From Sebastes aleutianus (Eukaryota; Chordata; Actinopteri; Perciformes; Sebastidae), in NCBI GenBank assembly GCA_916700875.1, contig CAKAKS010000038.1, forward strand, positions 14,336,444-14,400,443: a stretch of 64,000 nt of DNA, written 5' to 3'. Positions 21,588-34,870 of the stretch are shown piece by piece. The position numbers and the translations under genes were made by a program. The notes beneath the pieces are model-generated. The model was not told where the DNA came from and searched no databases. It saw only the letters and a program-made list of their open reading frames with translations. The first letter of the stretch is position 1. The number at the start of each line of letters is the position of its first letter.

Positions 21588-24500
21588 ATGCACACCACGC
21601 AAAAGGACACGACCTATACGAAGATTTTTGTCGGTGGTCTTCCCTACCACACCACGGATTCAAGTCTCAGGAAATATTTCGAGGTGTTTGGTGAGATTGA
21701 AGAAGCGGTGGTCATCACCGACAGACAGACCGGCAAGTCTAGGGGTTATGGATTCGTAAGTATATCACTTATTTATAACATTTCTATCACTTTTTATATC
21801 ATGTTTATAGCTTATTTTGTATATTGTATATTGGTAGAAATAACATTTTTGTATTCTTATTTTATTCTAACGTTTTTATCTATTCTTTTGTTATTATACT
21901 GCTTGACTTGCACCAACAAAACCAAAGCAAATTCCTAGTGTATACCTCTTACACCTGGCAATAAACACCGTTCTGATTCTGATTCTGATTCTAATTCTAA
22001 TTTAGAATTGGAACTTTTACGCATGTGGGAAAACAAATGGTGCCATGACGCGTCTCTGTTAAAAGTGCGCAACTGTCTGTCACAACATCATGACTAACAT
22101 GAATTTATGTGAAGTCATGAGGTGTTTATGTTTGGATAAGAAGGCTCTGCTTAAATTCGTCATTGGCTTCTGTTGCAATCTTGCACAAACCGACTTGTTG
22201 CTCTCTGACACGTTTTAAAGTGAGCTGCCTTCACACTGACAGCTCTGGTGGGCTGAGAACAAACCTCAAGATCATTTCCTGATATGACAGAGCAGCTTTC
22301 TGACACTGTTACACTGGTTTCATCAACTCAAAGTTGTTTACAACTCAAATATTTTACTCCCACTTGTTATAAAAGCTGACAGACAAAACGCATGAGACTC
22401 AGTTGTGGAGACATAAAGCAACCAGCAGTCCAATCATCAGACAGTGTGTTTCGAAATATCTAATTTTCAAGTATAACAGATGCTTAAATATACATGTAAC
22501 AGGACTGATGAGGGATCTAGACACCAGACCTTATTTGGCCTCTTCAGAGACTATTTAATAATATGTTTGAGGCACATATTACCAGTAGAGGATGTACAAA
22601 GTCACCCTTGATATGCACAGATATCTGTATTTGTATGTAGAAACTAACATTTCTCTGTACAAACTGAGATGCATTTACTCCACAAATTTTACTTAAATCC
22701 TCTTTTTATTGTTGTAGAATCCCCATATTCATGCATTATTCATCCTCTTTTTCTTTATTTTCTCCTGGAAAATGCTTTCGGACAGTTGTTCAGTTGTTAA
22801 AAGAGTGTAAAAAAAAAAAGAAAAAGAGAGATGAGCGTAGCAATGAAGTCTATAATAGGAGGCGATAAGGGAGCCATGTTCAGCCAGTCATGTCAGCCCG
22901 GCTCCCATTCACTCCTGATAGTTTCAACACATCCACATGAGGGTGATGGATGTGTGTTTGCTGCCAAATACTTGCTGCTGTTAATGATGGTCACACTTGC
23001 AGATATACCCACAAAAAGAGGACTAACATGCACGTTTTCCCTCTTTTACAAACACACATGCACTCTCCCATCAATTTATGATGCTTTAGTCTTTATACAG
23101 AACTTAATGTGCTGTTAACTTAACTTCTTTCAGTGATCCACATCTTTACTCTGTGTTTTTGACTCCTCTGTCAGGTGACGATGGCGGACCGCTCGGCTGC
23201 AGACCGGGCCTGCAAGGACCCCAACCCAATCATTGACGGCAGGAAGGCCAACGTCAACCTGGCCTACCTCGGGGCCAAGCCTCGGGTGATGCAGCCAGGT
23301 AAAGACAGACAAATGAAGATACAATACAATACAATAACACTTTAATTTCCTCAACAAGCCACAGAAATGATTTCTATCCACATTTGCAGTCAGAGATGTG
23401 CAGATTTTTCAAGATGAATAAATCAGTCATCATGTTTAATCAACATAGCAAGTGTCTTTGTTCCCACAGTGTTTGTGTTGGGATCACTAAGTGTGGAGTT
23501 GGTTTTATAGGCAAACTGGCAAACAAGAAAATCAAGTCATTCCTTCCTGAGTTTCACCTCAGGGTTTGTTTGTTTTTTCGGTAGCTGCGGCCGATGTAAG
23601 AACATGTTAGGAGGTTATTACAATGACGTAATGAATGCTGTTATTTCCTCTGTTTGGCAGGTTTTACCTTTGGCGTTCCCCAAATTCACCCTGCTTTCAT
23701 CCAAAGGCCTTATGGGTAAGTACTGACGAGTTAACATGTATTCTAGAGGAATGTTGGGATGTGCACATTGCTTATGTAAAGACAAAATTATTCAAACATG
23801 TTTTTTAATTTGATCTTTTCTCAGTTTAATGTGTGATAAATTATTGATTTTGTATCCTTTTATGTTCTTTTTCTCCTCGAACATAATTGATGGATGATAA
23901 TTAGAGGTGGACAATAAGTTGAATGTAACTTTTTTTCCTTTGTCACTGTCCAGCAAACAGCCAGTTAAACTGCCTTTTCTAGGTTTGCCTGTTTGTAAAA
24001 ATGTGTGTGTGCTGAGTGGACAATGATGGAAACTTCCAGTCTGACTCAATGTTATCTATCTTTCTCTGGTCCGACAGGCTCGCTCTCGGTTAAGATAACT
24101 GTGCTGGTTTGTGGAATAGTTCTGCGAACGTAATCACAGATCAGAGAAAGGAATTACCCGTAGACTCAAACACACACAAACAAGCTCTCAAAAATGGTGA
24201 TTATAGATGCATGTACGTGGGTTTTGACCTGTTTTTTTTATTTTATTTGAATAGAACTTAGAGCCTTGTGTGCGGTTATGAAGTGGTGTTGTTAGCTAAA
24301 CCGTGTGCTTTCTTACTTTAATGACCAAAAAAAAAAAAGCTGGATTGATTGAATTTTTGGGGTGTTCTTCTTCCTTTTTTTGTGGAAGCGTGTTAACTTT
24401 GCCAAGGAAGAGCAAAGCTTTTGTGTTTTTTTTAAATTTATTGATTGCTTTTAGCTTGTGGTTGACCTGTTTTGTCTAACAGGATGTGCTGTTTCATGTG

Positions 24501-25033
24501 TGTTTTGGCTGTCTTGTTGGAGTGAGTGGTACATTTTCTGTGTGATTTCCCCCCCCCCCATCATCTCTTTACTCCCATTCCTCACATTATTCCTTCAAAA
24601 TAACAAAACCCATCAGTGCTTGTGTGTGCTTATAGCATCTTCCTGGTGTTACTAGCAGTTTCTCACATTAACACAACGTAGCAGCAACAAATTCTCTATA
24701 TGAAAGTGTCTCTCCTTGCCATATTACTGCTGGTCCACTCTGTCAATTCATTACAACGCTCTTGTCTTCCTTCCTGTCTCTGTATATCTTTGTCTTTGCT
24801 TTTCTCTACACCGCATATGAAAGACTTGTGGTCACGTATAGCACCATTTACCACCAGAAATGTGGATGTCTTATGAATGAATAAGACAACAGTTATTATG
24901 TGTATTTATGTGGGTACATGTCTGGTTGCATTGGTACGTATGAGTATGTGCTCTTATTGTGTGTGTGTGTGTCTTTGTCCCAGTCTCCAGTGTGACACAA
25001 ACAAATGTGTCTGTCTCTCTCTCTCTCTCTCTC

Positions 25034-25085
<52 letters not shown>

Positions 25086-25158
25086 AAGGAAAACAAGCGC
25101 GCCCATTGTGCCACACAAAGCCCCGAATGCTGACGCTGCAGTCGCATGAAGCTCTGTG

Positions 25159-25193
<35 letters not shown>

Positions 25194-28100
25194 GGGGGGG
25201 TCTAGTGAGGGTTCGGGTCCATCTCTGTCTGTCATGTAAGAGCAGAACAGGGGCCATTTAAACAGGGCCACAGTGGGTGTTTTAGGGGCCACATTAATGG
25301 ACAGCCTTTCCATGTGCACATACATACCTCTTAACTGATTTCAACCAGAACTATCTTTCAGTTTATCTTTCACAATTAGCACGTAGTAAAAATGCTGCAT
25401 ACACATGTATGGAAGTTAATTGCTGAGTGACGAAAGTATAGACTAAGTACAAAACAAGCCTGCGACTCCAGATCTGAGAGTGAGCAGGGACACATCGATA
25501 AGCGGAGAACAAGGACATAACAGTGAGAATAATGATGTAGGACAAATTCATCAAATAGATTAAAGGGTATCCCTCGCTCACTGTCTGTTCCTCATAAAAA
25601 AACTTTCACATTGAGTTCCAACTCCTATAAAAGCTGCAGCAACTCTCGGCATCCAAAGAGCTCCTCTGATTTACAATGCAGTATGTTTACAAATGTCATA
25701 AGATGATCCAAGTAGGTATGTCTCATAAAATAGAGAAATTCAAGGACATCATGTTGCTAAAGACTATACATAAACAGCCAAATGCAATAATTAGTCTAAA
25801 AGACTTAAGGAAATATGATGCTAACAGCTAATTGTTGCTAATTGCCCTCTCACATCCTAAAACTGCTCAGAAACTAAAACAACCAGAGAGCACGTTTCCA
25901 ACTTATAGCATATCCATGTCAGGATTTTAAATTTAAAACTGCCCTTATGAAACTGTCCCGGTGCACTCAAGCCTGATCCAAGTAGCTTTCTATGTGTGGA
26001 TTATGACTCAAGTCTGGACACTAGTCCCATCTGTGTCACGGTCATAATATCAAACACACACATTAGATCCTCTCACCTCAGTGTGTGTTTGTGCTCTCTC
26101 CCTCAGCCGACGGTATGCACGATGGCAGAGAACCTTTATTTAGCCTTGAACTTTAATGACAGCCGGGTCGCGTGAACACGGCATTCCAGTAAAGACACAC
26201 ACAGAACAAGTCGTCACACTACCGGCATGGCTTCACGAAACAGCCTTACTGCATTTTTGATTTCCCTATTTTATGACTCCCTCCAGGGAAAAGAGGGTGC
26301 TTTCTTTTATTAGGGGCCACATTAGATGGGTCAGCTGGAGCTTTGCTTCCCATGGCCCAAACCTCTGCTTATGCTATATGTGTGCTTGTGTGTCAGTCTA
26401 CCCGATCATCCGTTAGATACAGTTGTAGTGGGGAATAGGAGACCGTAAAGGCACAATCCAAAAAAGCTTGGAGTTTGATTTCGAGAGCACTGGAGATGGG
26501 TACATACCACTGGAAGTCCTTTTTTAAATTGTTAAAATAGTTACTGTCTGAGCTGCAGCCTCAACAGTTAGTAATATACAGTTGCTGTTATTAAAAATTG
26601 TGCAACTAGGAATGTTATATGTTTCTTTAAAGGTGCAGTGTGTAGGATCTGGCGACATCTAGCAGTGAAGTTGCAGATTGCAACCACCTGGAATTCTCCC
26701 ATGTGCCAAGCATGTAGGAGAACGACGGTAGCCGAAGCGAAAACGTGAAAAGGTGAATGGCCCTCTCTAGAGCCGGTGTTGGGTTTGTCCTTTCTGGGCT
26801 ACTGTAGAAACATGGCGGCCGGCTCCGTGAAGAGAGGACCCGCTCCGTATGTAGATATAAACGGCTCATTGTAAGGTAACGAAAACACAACGATTCATAA
26901 TTCCAGGTATTTAAACACAAAAGAAAACATACTTATTAATATCATATTCCATTTCTGCCAATAGATCCCCTAATTGTTACCCACTGGTCCTTTAATATCA
27001 TTATGTCGAGTCACAGTGGACAGTTTCTTTTAAAATGTAATAATTGTTGCAGCATGATATCATCAAATGCTGATCCTAGTGTTGGCTTTTCCTGTCTCAG
27101 CCTCCCGACCGCGGCCGAACAGAGACGATAAAGTAACTCACTGCGGAGCCCCGTCACTTCACAAGAAGTTACTTTATCGTCTCCGTTCGGCCGCGGTCGG
27201 GAGAAAAGCCAACACTAGGATCAGCAGTGATTCATGGAGAGACCTTCGTCTGGTCAGCTAACATTACTGCCAAGCAGCTGAAATATAGAGTGATATTGTG
27301 GTTTTAGCTGATGTGTTTCGCCTCACTGTTTTAACGGATGCTCGCTCATATTCAGTTAGCGTTCACTTTAAACCTGAACAATAATCCTCACAGTCCATCG
27401 TGAGTTGGCCACATTTAATTTGATTTCTGGACAAAGTTTAACAGATAACTGTTTAAATAGATTAAGGCGCAATATACTCATATTGTAAGTAGTTGTTGTG
27501 TTAAACCCAGACAGTGTCATGTGGCAGGGTATGTGTAACCATGAGAGTTGCAGTGTGTATTGGCATTTGACCAATCCACCTTTTTATTACATATTTGATA
27601 GTGGCCCCTCTGCGTGTCATTCTAATCCAGTATGAGGAGTTTCCTCCATGTCTGCTGGTGATGAATAATTCAGTGATTTCACTTTTCACTTCAGATAACA
27701 GACAGGAAATGTCTCTCCACTGTTTTGTGAGGGAAGTTTAGAGATGACATCCTCTAAAATCCTCCTTGGAAACCTGCCTCGCCCTGCTGAGTTTCATTAG
27801 TGCTGCGGGCTTCAAAGGAGAGTTTTAGTGTCACATGATGATAAAAATACTGTTTCTGAGGATTTTCTAATTAGAGTAACTCCGGAGAAAACACACAGCA
27901 GACATTTTGTTACTGGCCTTCACAAATTAGTCTAACCTGTGTGTGTGTTTAGCATTGACCTTTGACCTTTACTGACAGCCACACCAAACCCCTACATACC
28001 CACTTATTCCGTTTATTCCCTCCCTTTTCTTTCTTTTCAGTTGAGTGATTGTGCTGTGCCCTTGTTGTTGTCGTTGTTTCTGTAATCAGCCTAGTCGAGG

Positions 28101-29835
28101 TGGACTATTTTTATATATTTCTTCCCCTCTGACGCCTTGCTGTTGTTTTGTTTTTCCTGTTTTTCTCCTGGCCCACTGTTTTGGGTTGAGATGTGGATTG
28201 GATTGGATAATGGAGTGCTCACAATAGGGTTGCCACGATAGATCCTGCCTTTCAACCTTTAACATTTTCTGCACCTCCTCTCTTCTTTCCCAATCCAGAC
28301 TCAAAAAGAGTGACCACCTGATGTTCATTTATGCAGACTCAACTGATTTTCTTTCAACAGATTTTTTGAGCCACCTTCATTCAAACTCTCCTACAGTCAC
28401 ATAGCTGTCGTTAGAGCTTTGTTTCTGTCATGCTTCTCATTCCATTTGAATTAAAGTGAGATTGAATTTGACTCTACTTTTATCTCTAAAGTGGCTGTTT
28501 TTTCAGGACACATTCAGAGCTTTGAAGTTTTTGTTCGTCTTGATTCCACCTACAGTCAAAAGTTGACTCTTCACTTCTCTGAACCTTTAGTGTAAATTTC
28601 CAAAGCTCCCCTCACGCTTGCTGTCCGACTCAGTTTCCAGACCTTATAGAGTCTGGGGGAGTGGGATAAGGCTATGTCATGGAGGGCAGAATGTGCTCAT
28701 TGTTCATAATAGTTTATTTAATCGAAACATCCCTCTGGGTGCGGAGCCTAGTCCCGGCTCCCCCTGCTGCCTCCCCGGCTCTTTGTCCCGACACAGAGGG
28801 GGAAATGGCCAGCAGCGTCCCTTTTTGAAAACTGTCCAGCTGTCAAAGTGGCAGTGACATTTTCACAATGCCTCCCTGGGCTCATCTCCTCTGTCTGCAC
28901 CCCCGCCCCCCGGCACTGTAAGCCTCCCCTCCCTCTCCTCCCCACCCATTCGCCCTCCAGCAGGGGGACGGCACCAGAGCCAAATCCACATGTGACGGAT
29001 AAACGAGCGGCAGGTTACAGATCCCAAACTTTTTCTTTTTCATCTGGCCTCCCTCTGCCTCGCTGTAGTTCTGCCTCCACAACCACAAACTCAAAACTGA
29101 CCAAAACAGGAAATAGGAAACCTGTTCCCATGTCGTATCCCATAAAGACCTCATCACTTCCTCCAAATGTAATCATACAAATGTGATTTTTCAGTAGATT
29201 TGAGGGACCTTAAACACCTCTGGGTGTTCAAAGTTTTCCTCACCTTCCAGGCTTCTTTTCACAGAGAGATTTCTATTTTGGCAACCCTATATTGTTCTAA
29301 TCCCTACTAGCAGGCATTTCCTTGGTGTTCTTGACTGGTGGATTGGACTGGGGCTCGGTGGTGGGTGGTGGGCGGGCGCTTGGCCGCAGTGTGATGGAGT
29401 TGGGTTTGGGTTTTAGGGTGGGTGCTAGTACTCTCAGACTGGGTGAATCAAACTAATCTGTCATATGTGTGTTTGTTTCACAGCATCCCGGCCCACTATG
29501 TGTACCCTCAGGCCTTCGTTCAGCCTAGTGTGGTCATTCCTCATGTGCAACCTACAGCTGCTGCACCCACCGCCGCTTCCTCCCCCTACATCGACTACAC
29601 CGGAGCTGCCTACGCGCAGTATTCTGCAGCTGCAGCCAGCGCTGCTGCCGCCGCTGCATATGAGCAGTATCCCTACGCCGCATCCCCTGCCGCCGCAGGC
29701 TATGTGGCTACCGCCGGCTACGGCTACGCAGTCCAGCAGCCTTTAGCCACAGCTGCCCCAGGCTCAGCCGCCGCTGCAGCCGCAGCCTTCGGTCAGTACC
29801 AGCCTCAGCAGCTGCAAGCTGACCGGATGCAATAG
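21588..29835 (+). CDS. rbm24: RNA-binding protein 24
   Basis: RRM-type RNA-binding protein that controls muscle and heart splicing and mRNA stability. Exons are 21588-21755, 23175-23298, 23661-23715 and 29484-29835, in one frame of 232 residues (human about 236). The single RRM spans about residues 11-88, with RNP2 KIFVGGL (12-18) and RNP1 KSRGYGFV (50-57). Intron 1 splits RNP1 between F56 and V57. After the RRM come PGFTFGV and HPAFIQRPYGIPAHYVYPQ, then an alanine-rich C-terminal region with Y/Q punctuation ending QPQQLQADRMQ, near identical to vertebrate RBM24. The start MHTTQKDTTYTK is the known one. Its paralog RBM38 lacks this C-terminal form. Teleosts often have two rbm24 copies (a and b), and I cannot say which this is. 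Intron 3 is long (5.8 kb). Confidence 0.96.
21756..23174. other. rbm24 intron 1
   Basis: A short (GATTCT)n run lies at about 21970-22000. Otherwise I see no exon or transposon border. The acceptor of exon 2 is CTCCTCTGTCAG at 23163-23174. Confidence 0.45.
23716..26626. other. rbm24 intron 3, 5' half: microsatellites
   Basis: A (TC)n tract runs from about 25013 to 25081. GT-rich tracts lie at 24958-24972 and 25155-25192. The open frames in this stretch are translations of these simple repeats. No exon is recognised between 23716 and 26626. Confidence 0.5.
26631..26991. mobile_element. TTAA-type (T2/Kolobok-like) MITE, family A
   Basis: The element starts AGGTGCAGTGTGTAGG and ends ...TTACCCACTGGTCCT, and is bracketed by TTAA (26627-26630 and 26992-26995). 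The TTAAAGG end is that described for the T2 family of MITEs (Kolobok superfamily) in Xenopus. A second copy in opposite orientation lies at 48123-48571: both share the ATGGCGG/CATGTTTCTACAGTAG block, the ATAAACGGCTCATT-like segment and the subterminal TTCTGCC...ATTCCA. Confidence 0.7.
27069..27370. repeat. partial MITE copy rearranged into a long hairpin
   Basis: The left arm (27069-about 27138) is the reverse complement of the right arm (about 27166-27226), with a loop of about 28 bp. The right arm and the following sequence match the inside of the MITE copies at 32503-33271 and 34871-35627 (GGCCGCGGTCGGGAGG, AAAGCCAACACTAGGATCAG, ATATAGAGTGATATTGTGG). The left arm and loop match the same MITE read backwards. 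It is thus an inverted partial duplication that lacks the terminal repeats. Confidence 0.75.
27371..29483. other. rbm24 intron 3, 3' part
   Basis: No exon seen. The open frame at 28848-29186 is proline/serine-rich but has no plausible splice context. The acceptor of exon 4 is GTTTGTTTCACAG at 29471-29483. Confidence 0.4.
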
Positions 29836-32100
29836 CAGCCACTGCAATCACTGGACATGCAGAGAGAGGAGGCCTGCGCCCGGCCACAGCTGATTGGTCA
29901 GGAGAAGGAGCGGCGAAGGAAAAGGAAGAGGGAGTGGCCTTAATAAGGGTGGGCGTGTCAGCGACTCAGAGGCAGAGTTGCTTTAAAAAGGTGATGATGG
30001 TGGTGGTGGTGATGATGGTGGTAGTGATGATGATGGTGAGGTGGGGACTTTTTACAGTAACTTTCCAACTTGCTGTGCTTCAACCAAAAAACGAGAAAAT
30101 GAAAAAAAGTCGCAGAACAAATAATGGAAAGTGATTTACTATTATTGTTGTTGTTATTACTATTATTATTATTATCATTACTATTATCATTGTAGTAGAG
30201 TACTTATTTCTAGACAAGAAATGCAGGAACTAATCCCTGTGGTTGGTATAGGTGTTAAACTAAGCCTTTAAGTCCTATTGCTGTCTTTAACGTTAGTTTA
30301 GGAAACTGTTCTCTTTTTTTTTCACTCGTGGTTTTCCACAAGTGTTTTCGGTTATTTGATGCCCTCATAACATTTATATTTATTATTGTTATTATTACAC
30401 ATTGGGGGCGTCTTCTTGTTCTTTTTGTCTTTTCAAGTGCATTTTTTGGAGTTAATAATTTCTGATAATCAGGGAAATGGAACCGTTTCCAACGTGTTAG
30501 CTATTATTATGTGACCTCTGTCAGGAAGTCGAGGAGTCGTAACTCGTCGTGTCACACATATTTGAAGAACTACCTTTTTATCTTCCTGATGCTGAATGTC
30601 CCTTTTTTTTTTACTCTGTGTCTCGACCTCTTGACCTATGCAAAGCGAACAAATCACCAGGAGACAAAAAAAACAAAGAAAAAGAAACAAAAAACTGAAA
30701 ATGTCATCAACTCTGACTTGATTCTTGGACTAAAGGGGGACTTGGCAAACAAAACAAACGCACTGACAAAAGGAGGGAGGTTGAAAACGGCTTCAGACAA
30801 TGAGAAACACTAAATCAGTCGCTTTTCCACATGTTTCACTCACACGTACACATGCATCCAGAGTTGCACACATAGCAGTCAAAGACAAAGGCAGCACAGT
30901 TGTGTTTCTCTCTGGCTCTGGGATGGAGAGAAAGAGAAAGAAAGAAAGAAAGAGGGAGAGAGCAGCTGCTGGTGGGGGTGGACAGAGCCGCTCCAGCGCC
31001 ACACAGACGGATCACTCTGGAAAGAACGCATCACTTGTGCTCGTTTGTTGAGCTGTCACATTTTAATCCCCGACCGGGCCCATTTGGGAACCAACTTCGC
31101 ACCCCTCCACCCAACACAGAGCCCCACAGCAGAGCCCCCACCCCCCCAGCCATGCAGCCCTGCAGCTGTCAGCACTTCCACCTCTGTGCTGCTGTAGTCT
31201 GGTGTCAGGTACACACTCACAAACACACACTTTCACCAAAGCCACCCCAACAACTGGTCTGCCTCATGTCTGTCAAGATCACCAGGTGGGGTGGAGAGGA
31301 CGGGGGGTTTGACTCTTTGACGTTATGTCGGTCTGTGTGCCTTACATTTTTACTGCTATTTAAGAGAAAAAAAAAAAGAAAAAAGAGAGAAATCTACTAT
31401 TTAAGATATTTATTTTTGAGGGTTGACTATGTTGACGCTCTGAGAGTAGAGACTTAGTGGCGGTACTGTATTAATACGATTATTATGTACTCATCTCAAG
31501 GCATATATAAGTTATTGATTAGTTTTAGTAATAATATTATTATAATTATTATTAACATACTCAACCAAAAATGTCGATGTAGGAGTTATTTAAGATACTG
31601 TTATGTGCACTGTACTTTTATTTTTTATCTTTTTGATTCTTTAGAACATGACATTAAATATTAGCCTTTTTGTAGGGAAGAAACTTTATTTAAATGCAGG
31701 CCTGTTTGCATGCAGATTGTACTCTGCCTCTTCTCTGTTTAGATTAGAGGAAAAAATGATAATAATTTTCACAAAAAAACAAGCGAAAATGCTGCTTTCT
31801 CCACTAGAATGTATAGTCGTTGTCGAGGTTTCAGTAGCTGTGCTTCTTTTGCTTAATATTCATCAGATGGGCTATTTTACACTGTTGGGAATTTTTATAC
31901 TTGAACTATTTCTTACAAGGGAAATATGAAAAATAAATGACAAAAAACTTTTTAAGGAAGCTTTTCATTGTCACTGGATGAAGGCATGTATAGGGCCTAA
32001 AGTGTTTCTATATAAATGCAAAGGTCCTGTTGATTAAAACCTTTACTTCAGAATTTCAACACCATTTACTTAAAATTGGAATAAAATGTTCTATATTTAA
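29836..32100 (+). other. rbm24: rbm24 3'UTR
   Basis: Long AT-rich noncoding region after the stop at 29833-29835. It contains a GATGGTGGT-type repeat (29993-30040), a TTA-rich tract (30140-30190) and a GA-rich tract (30925-30960). Candidate polyadenylation signals AATAAA lie at 31932-31937 and 32080-32085. Short open frames here have no family features. Confidence 0.55.
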
Positions 32101-32502
32101 AAAGCTTGGTGACGTTTATTTTCATTAAGACTGCATTTAAACTGAGGTTTCATGTCAGGTTATTTGAATGTGAAACATTGTCTGATCTTTTCCTGGACAC
32201 ATTTATGTGATCTTCCTCCATATGTAGCCTTTCATCCATACACTCATAAAGATAATTAATATATTTTCCTTTGCGCCTGCTATGTATGGAGATGTTCAAT
32301 ATTAAATAAATGCAAAATACATTGTGAAATGAATTAATCATATAAATAATCTGTAAAATATAAAAGTGTACCAACGGGAAAATTATTCAAAATGATTCAA
32401 ACTCAACTCATTGTTATGAAATGTTATTTAATCGTTCTTATTTTTATAATAATAGATTTCATTGTTGATTTCATACTTTTTATTTCATTATAGACATTTT
32501 AA

Positions 32503-33271
32503 AGGGACTGTTTGTAACTTCTTACACGTATAAATCACCCGGGTCAGTGTCCCATGCGCGCTCGCATGTGGTTACGCTGTTCAGACTCAGACTCCAACAC
32601 AAACTACACGGAAGCACCAAAACCGCAAAGTTATATCTAGTGAAGCCAGTCTGTTAAACAGTGTTGGCCGCGGTCGGAGGACGCGGGGGAGACCGTAGCT
32701 TTGGTCTCCAGGACCGGAGTCTCTGCTGTACTCTGCTCCTCTGCCTGCCTGCCTTCACTCACACACCGCGCTCGTTCTCGCTCTTTCGCTCCACCTCACG
32801 TGCATGCGCGCACACTACACACGGCAGAAGAGTTAGTTTAGCTCTGAGAATATCTAGTACAGTGGACGTTTGTGCAGAAATAAATGCTGCAGCTCCTCCA
32901 GATGTTTCCCGTGTCTTGTGAAGTGACGGGGCTCCGCAGCGAGAAACGTTATCCGGGTGCCGGTGTCTCCCCTGTTCCCTCCGGCCGCGGTCGGGAGGCT
33001 GAAGCAGGAAAAGCCAACACTAGGATCAGCATTGATTCATGGAAATGACCTTCGTCTGGTCAGCTAACATTACTGCCAAGCAGCTGAAATATAGAGTGAT
33101 ATTGTGGTTTTAGCTGACGTGCGTCGCCTCACTGTTTTGACGGATGCTTGCTCACATTCAGGTAGCGCGTGCACACGGGCGAGCGCGAGCAACAGGACGC
33201 TGACTTTCGTTGACTTAACGGCCACAGGTGTCACTGTTAACAAGCATTTCTGATTATTACAAACAGTCCCT
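32503..33271. mobile_element. TTAA-type (T2/Kolobok-like) MITE, family B, copy 1 (769 bp)
   Basis: Inverted ends AGGGACTGTTTGTAA...TTACAAACAGTCCCT, bracketed by TTAA at 32499-32502 and 33272-33275. The inside is GC-rich with no transposase. It is closely similar, in the same orientation, to copy 2 at 34871-35627. Confidence 0.85.
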
Positions 33272-33275
33272 TTAA

Positions 33276-34866
33276 CTATGAATCAACCAGCTAATGTTAG
33301 CTGCTGCCGCTAACTGCCTCTTATCCAAGCTCACAAGCCAGTCTAGCTAGTTAGCCAGCAAGGTGGGTAGCATGAGCAGCTTTGTTAAGCTAAATAAAAG
33401 CAGGTTTTAGTTATTTTGTCTGTATAGTGTGTGTATTAACAGCAGGTGCAGCTAGATGGTTGATTCAGACTTACATTGACATTGTTGTCATTCTAGCTGT
33501 TGAGCTTGCTAGCTTAAGAGCCAGGTAGGCTTCAACACTACTATGATAAAACGCCATTATGAAAAAAAAATTATGAAATAAAAATGAACACCTATAATAC
33601 TGTTATTATGAAAATAATAATGATGAAACACAATTTCACTGTAATAAGTTGAACAATTTCTTAAATTGTTGTACCCATTATTATTTCATTTATATATTTT
33701 ACACAACTTATTCATGTAATTATATATTTATTTAATATTGAACACTTTGGGCCTCCATAGCCTGCGTGTATTTTACTTCTCTGCCTGCAAGGCGACAAAC
33801 ACCTCACACATGCCAGATGCTGCATCGCTCCTCCTCATTGTGAAACCATCCTTTTTGAGAGGACGATATTTGAAACACTCACATTACAGCCACACCCAGA
33901 GTTTACACTGATACATCTGACACATAATAAAGTCCCTCAGGACTCAGTATATCAATGATTCATACACTCTAATCAATAAGTCATGTCATAAGGAGTGAGC
34001 TGCCCTGTCTCTGCCGTCTTTTACTCGACTCCATGGGGAGTATTTTGGTCGCTGGTGAAACATGAAACTGTAGATCGTGACACAGCATGGACACATGCAA
34101 GGCCTTATGGGTCAAATCAGCTGCTGTCATAGCAATTGAAGCTGTTACTTTATTAAACTGATGATGTAGAGCTGTAACAATGAGACTTTAAAGGGGTATC
34201 CAAGATCAGTTTACTCGTCATGGAGAGTACTACTCTTTGAAAGCAATGTCTTGGCTCTGGAGGTCCTTTCTAAAGTCAGTACTACCTTCTAATAACACAC
34301 TATTCATAAAAGGTTTATAAGTTGTAACTAGTGGCTTTGTTAACGAATTGTAAATAATCTGCTAAAAGCTTTGCAGATCTGTTATAAGCCACTAATAAGA
34401 ATAACAAGAACTGTCATCAGGGTTAAGCTACTTGGGATTTAATAAAAAAAATATATATAACAGAAACCCTGTGTAACAGACTGGGGTTGTGTGGGATATA
34501 ATGCTACATTCAGGTAAAATCAGTCAGACTGTAATTATGAGCAGTCCAGTGGGGAGTCTGAGATATCAGGGATTTCTGATAGCAATGATAACACTGATAC
34601 CGCTGGCCACATAGCTACGAAGTCTCCATTGCTGGCAGTTACATGCAAAAAAAACAACCCCTCAGTTAATTTGAAAGAATCTACAGTTTATTTGTATGTA
34701 GTTTTACTTGTTAACAAAGCACTAAAAATACATAACACAACAGGAATAGCTAATTTAAGGGTGCATCGGAGCCCAAGAGGCTGAGGCACCAACCATCTTC
34801 TCTCATTTAGGGTCATCTCTCTACTGCAACTATGGACCAACTGAACAAAAATACCCAAACAATCAG
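33276..34866. other. gene-free stretch between two MITE copies
   Basis: AT-rich intergenic DNA. TTAAAGGGGTATCC at about 34190 could be a further MITE left end, but I find no partner. Nothing else recognised. Confidence 0.4.
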
Positions 34867-34870
34867 TTAA

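Noticed and set aside
24877..25325. Open frames on both strands with RERERE or SLSLSL runs
   Set aside because: Translations of the (TC)n and (GT)n microsatellites in rbm24 intron 3.
28848..29186. 112-residue open frame in rbm24 intron 3
   Set aside because: Proline/serine-rich by composition, no fitting splice sites and no known family; not needed for the rbm24 frame.
30900..31457. 185-residue open frame in the rbm24 3'UTR
   Set aside because: Low-complexity (GA)n start, mixed composition, lies wholly within the 3'UTR before the polyadenylation signals.
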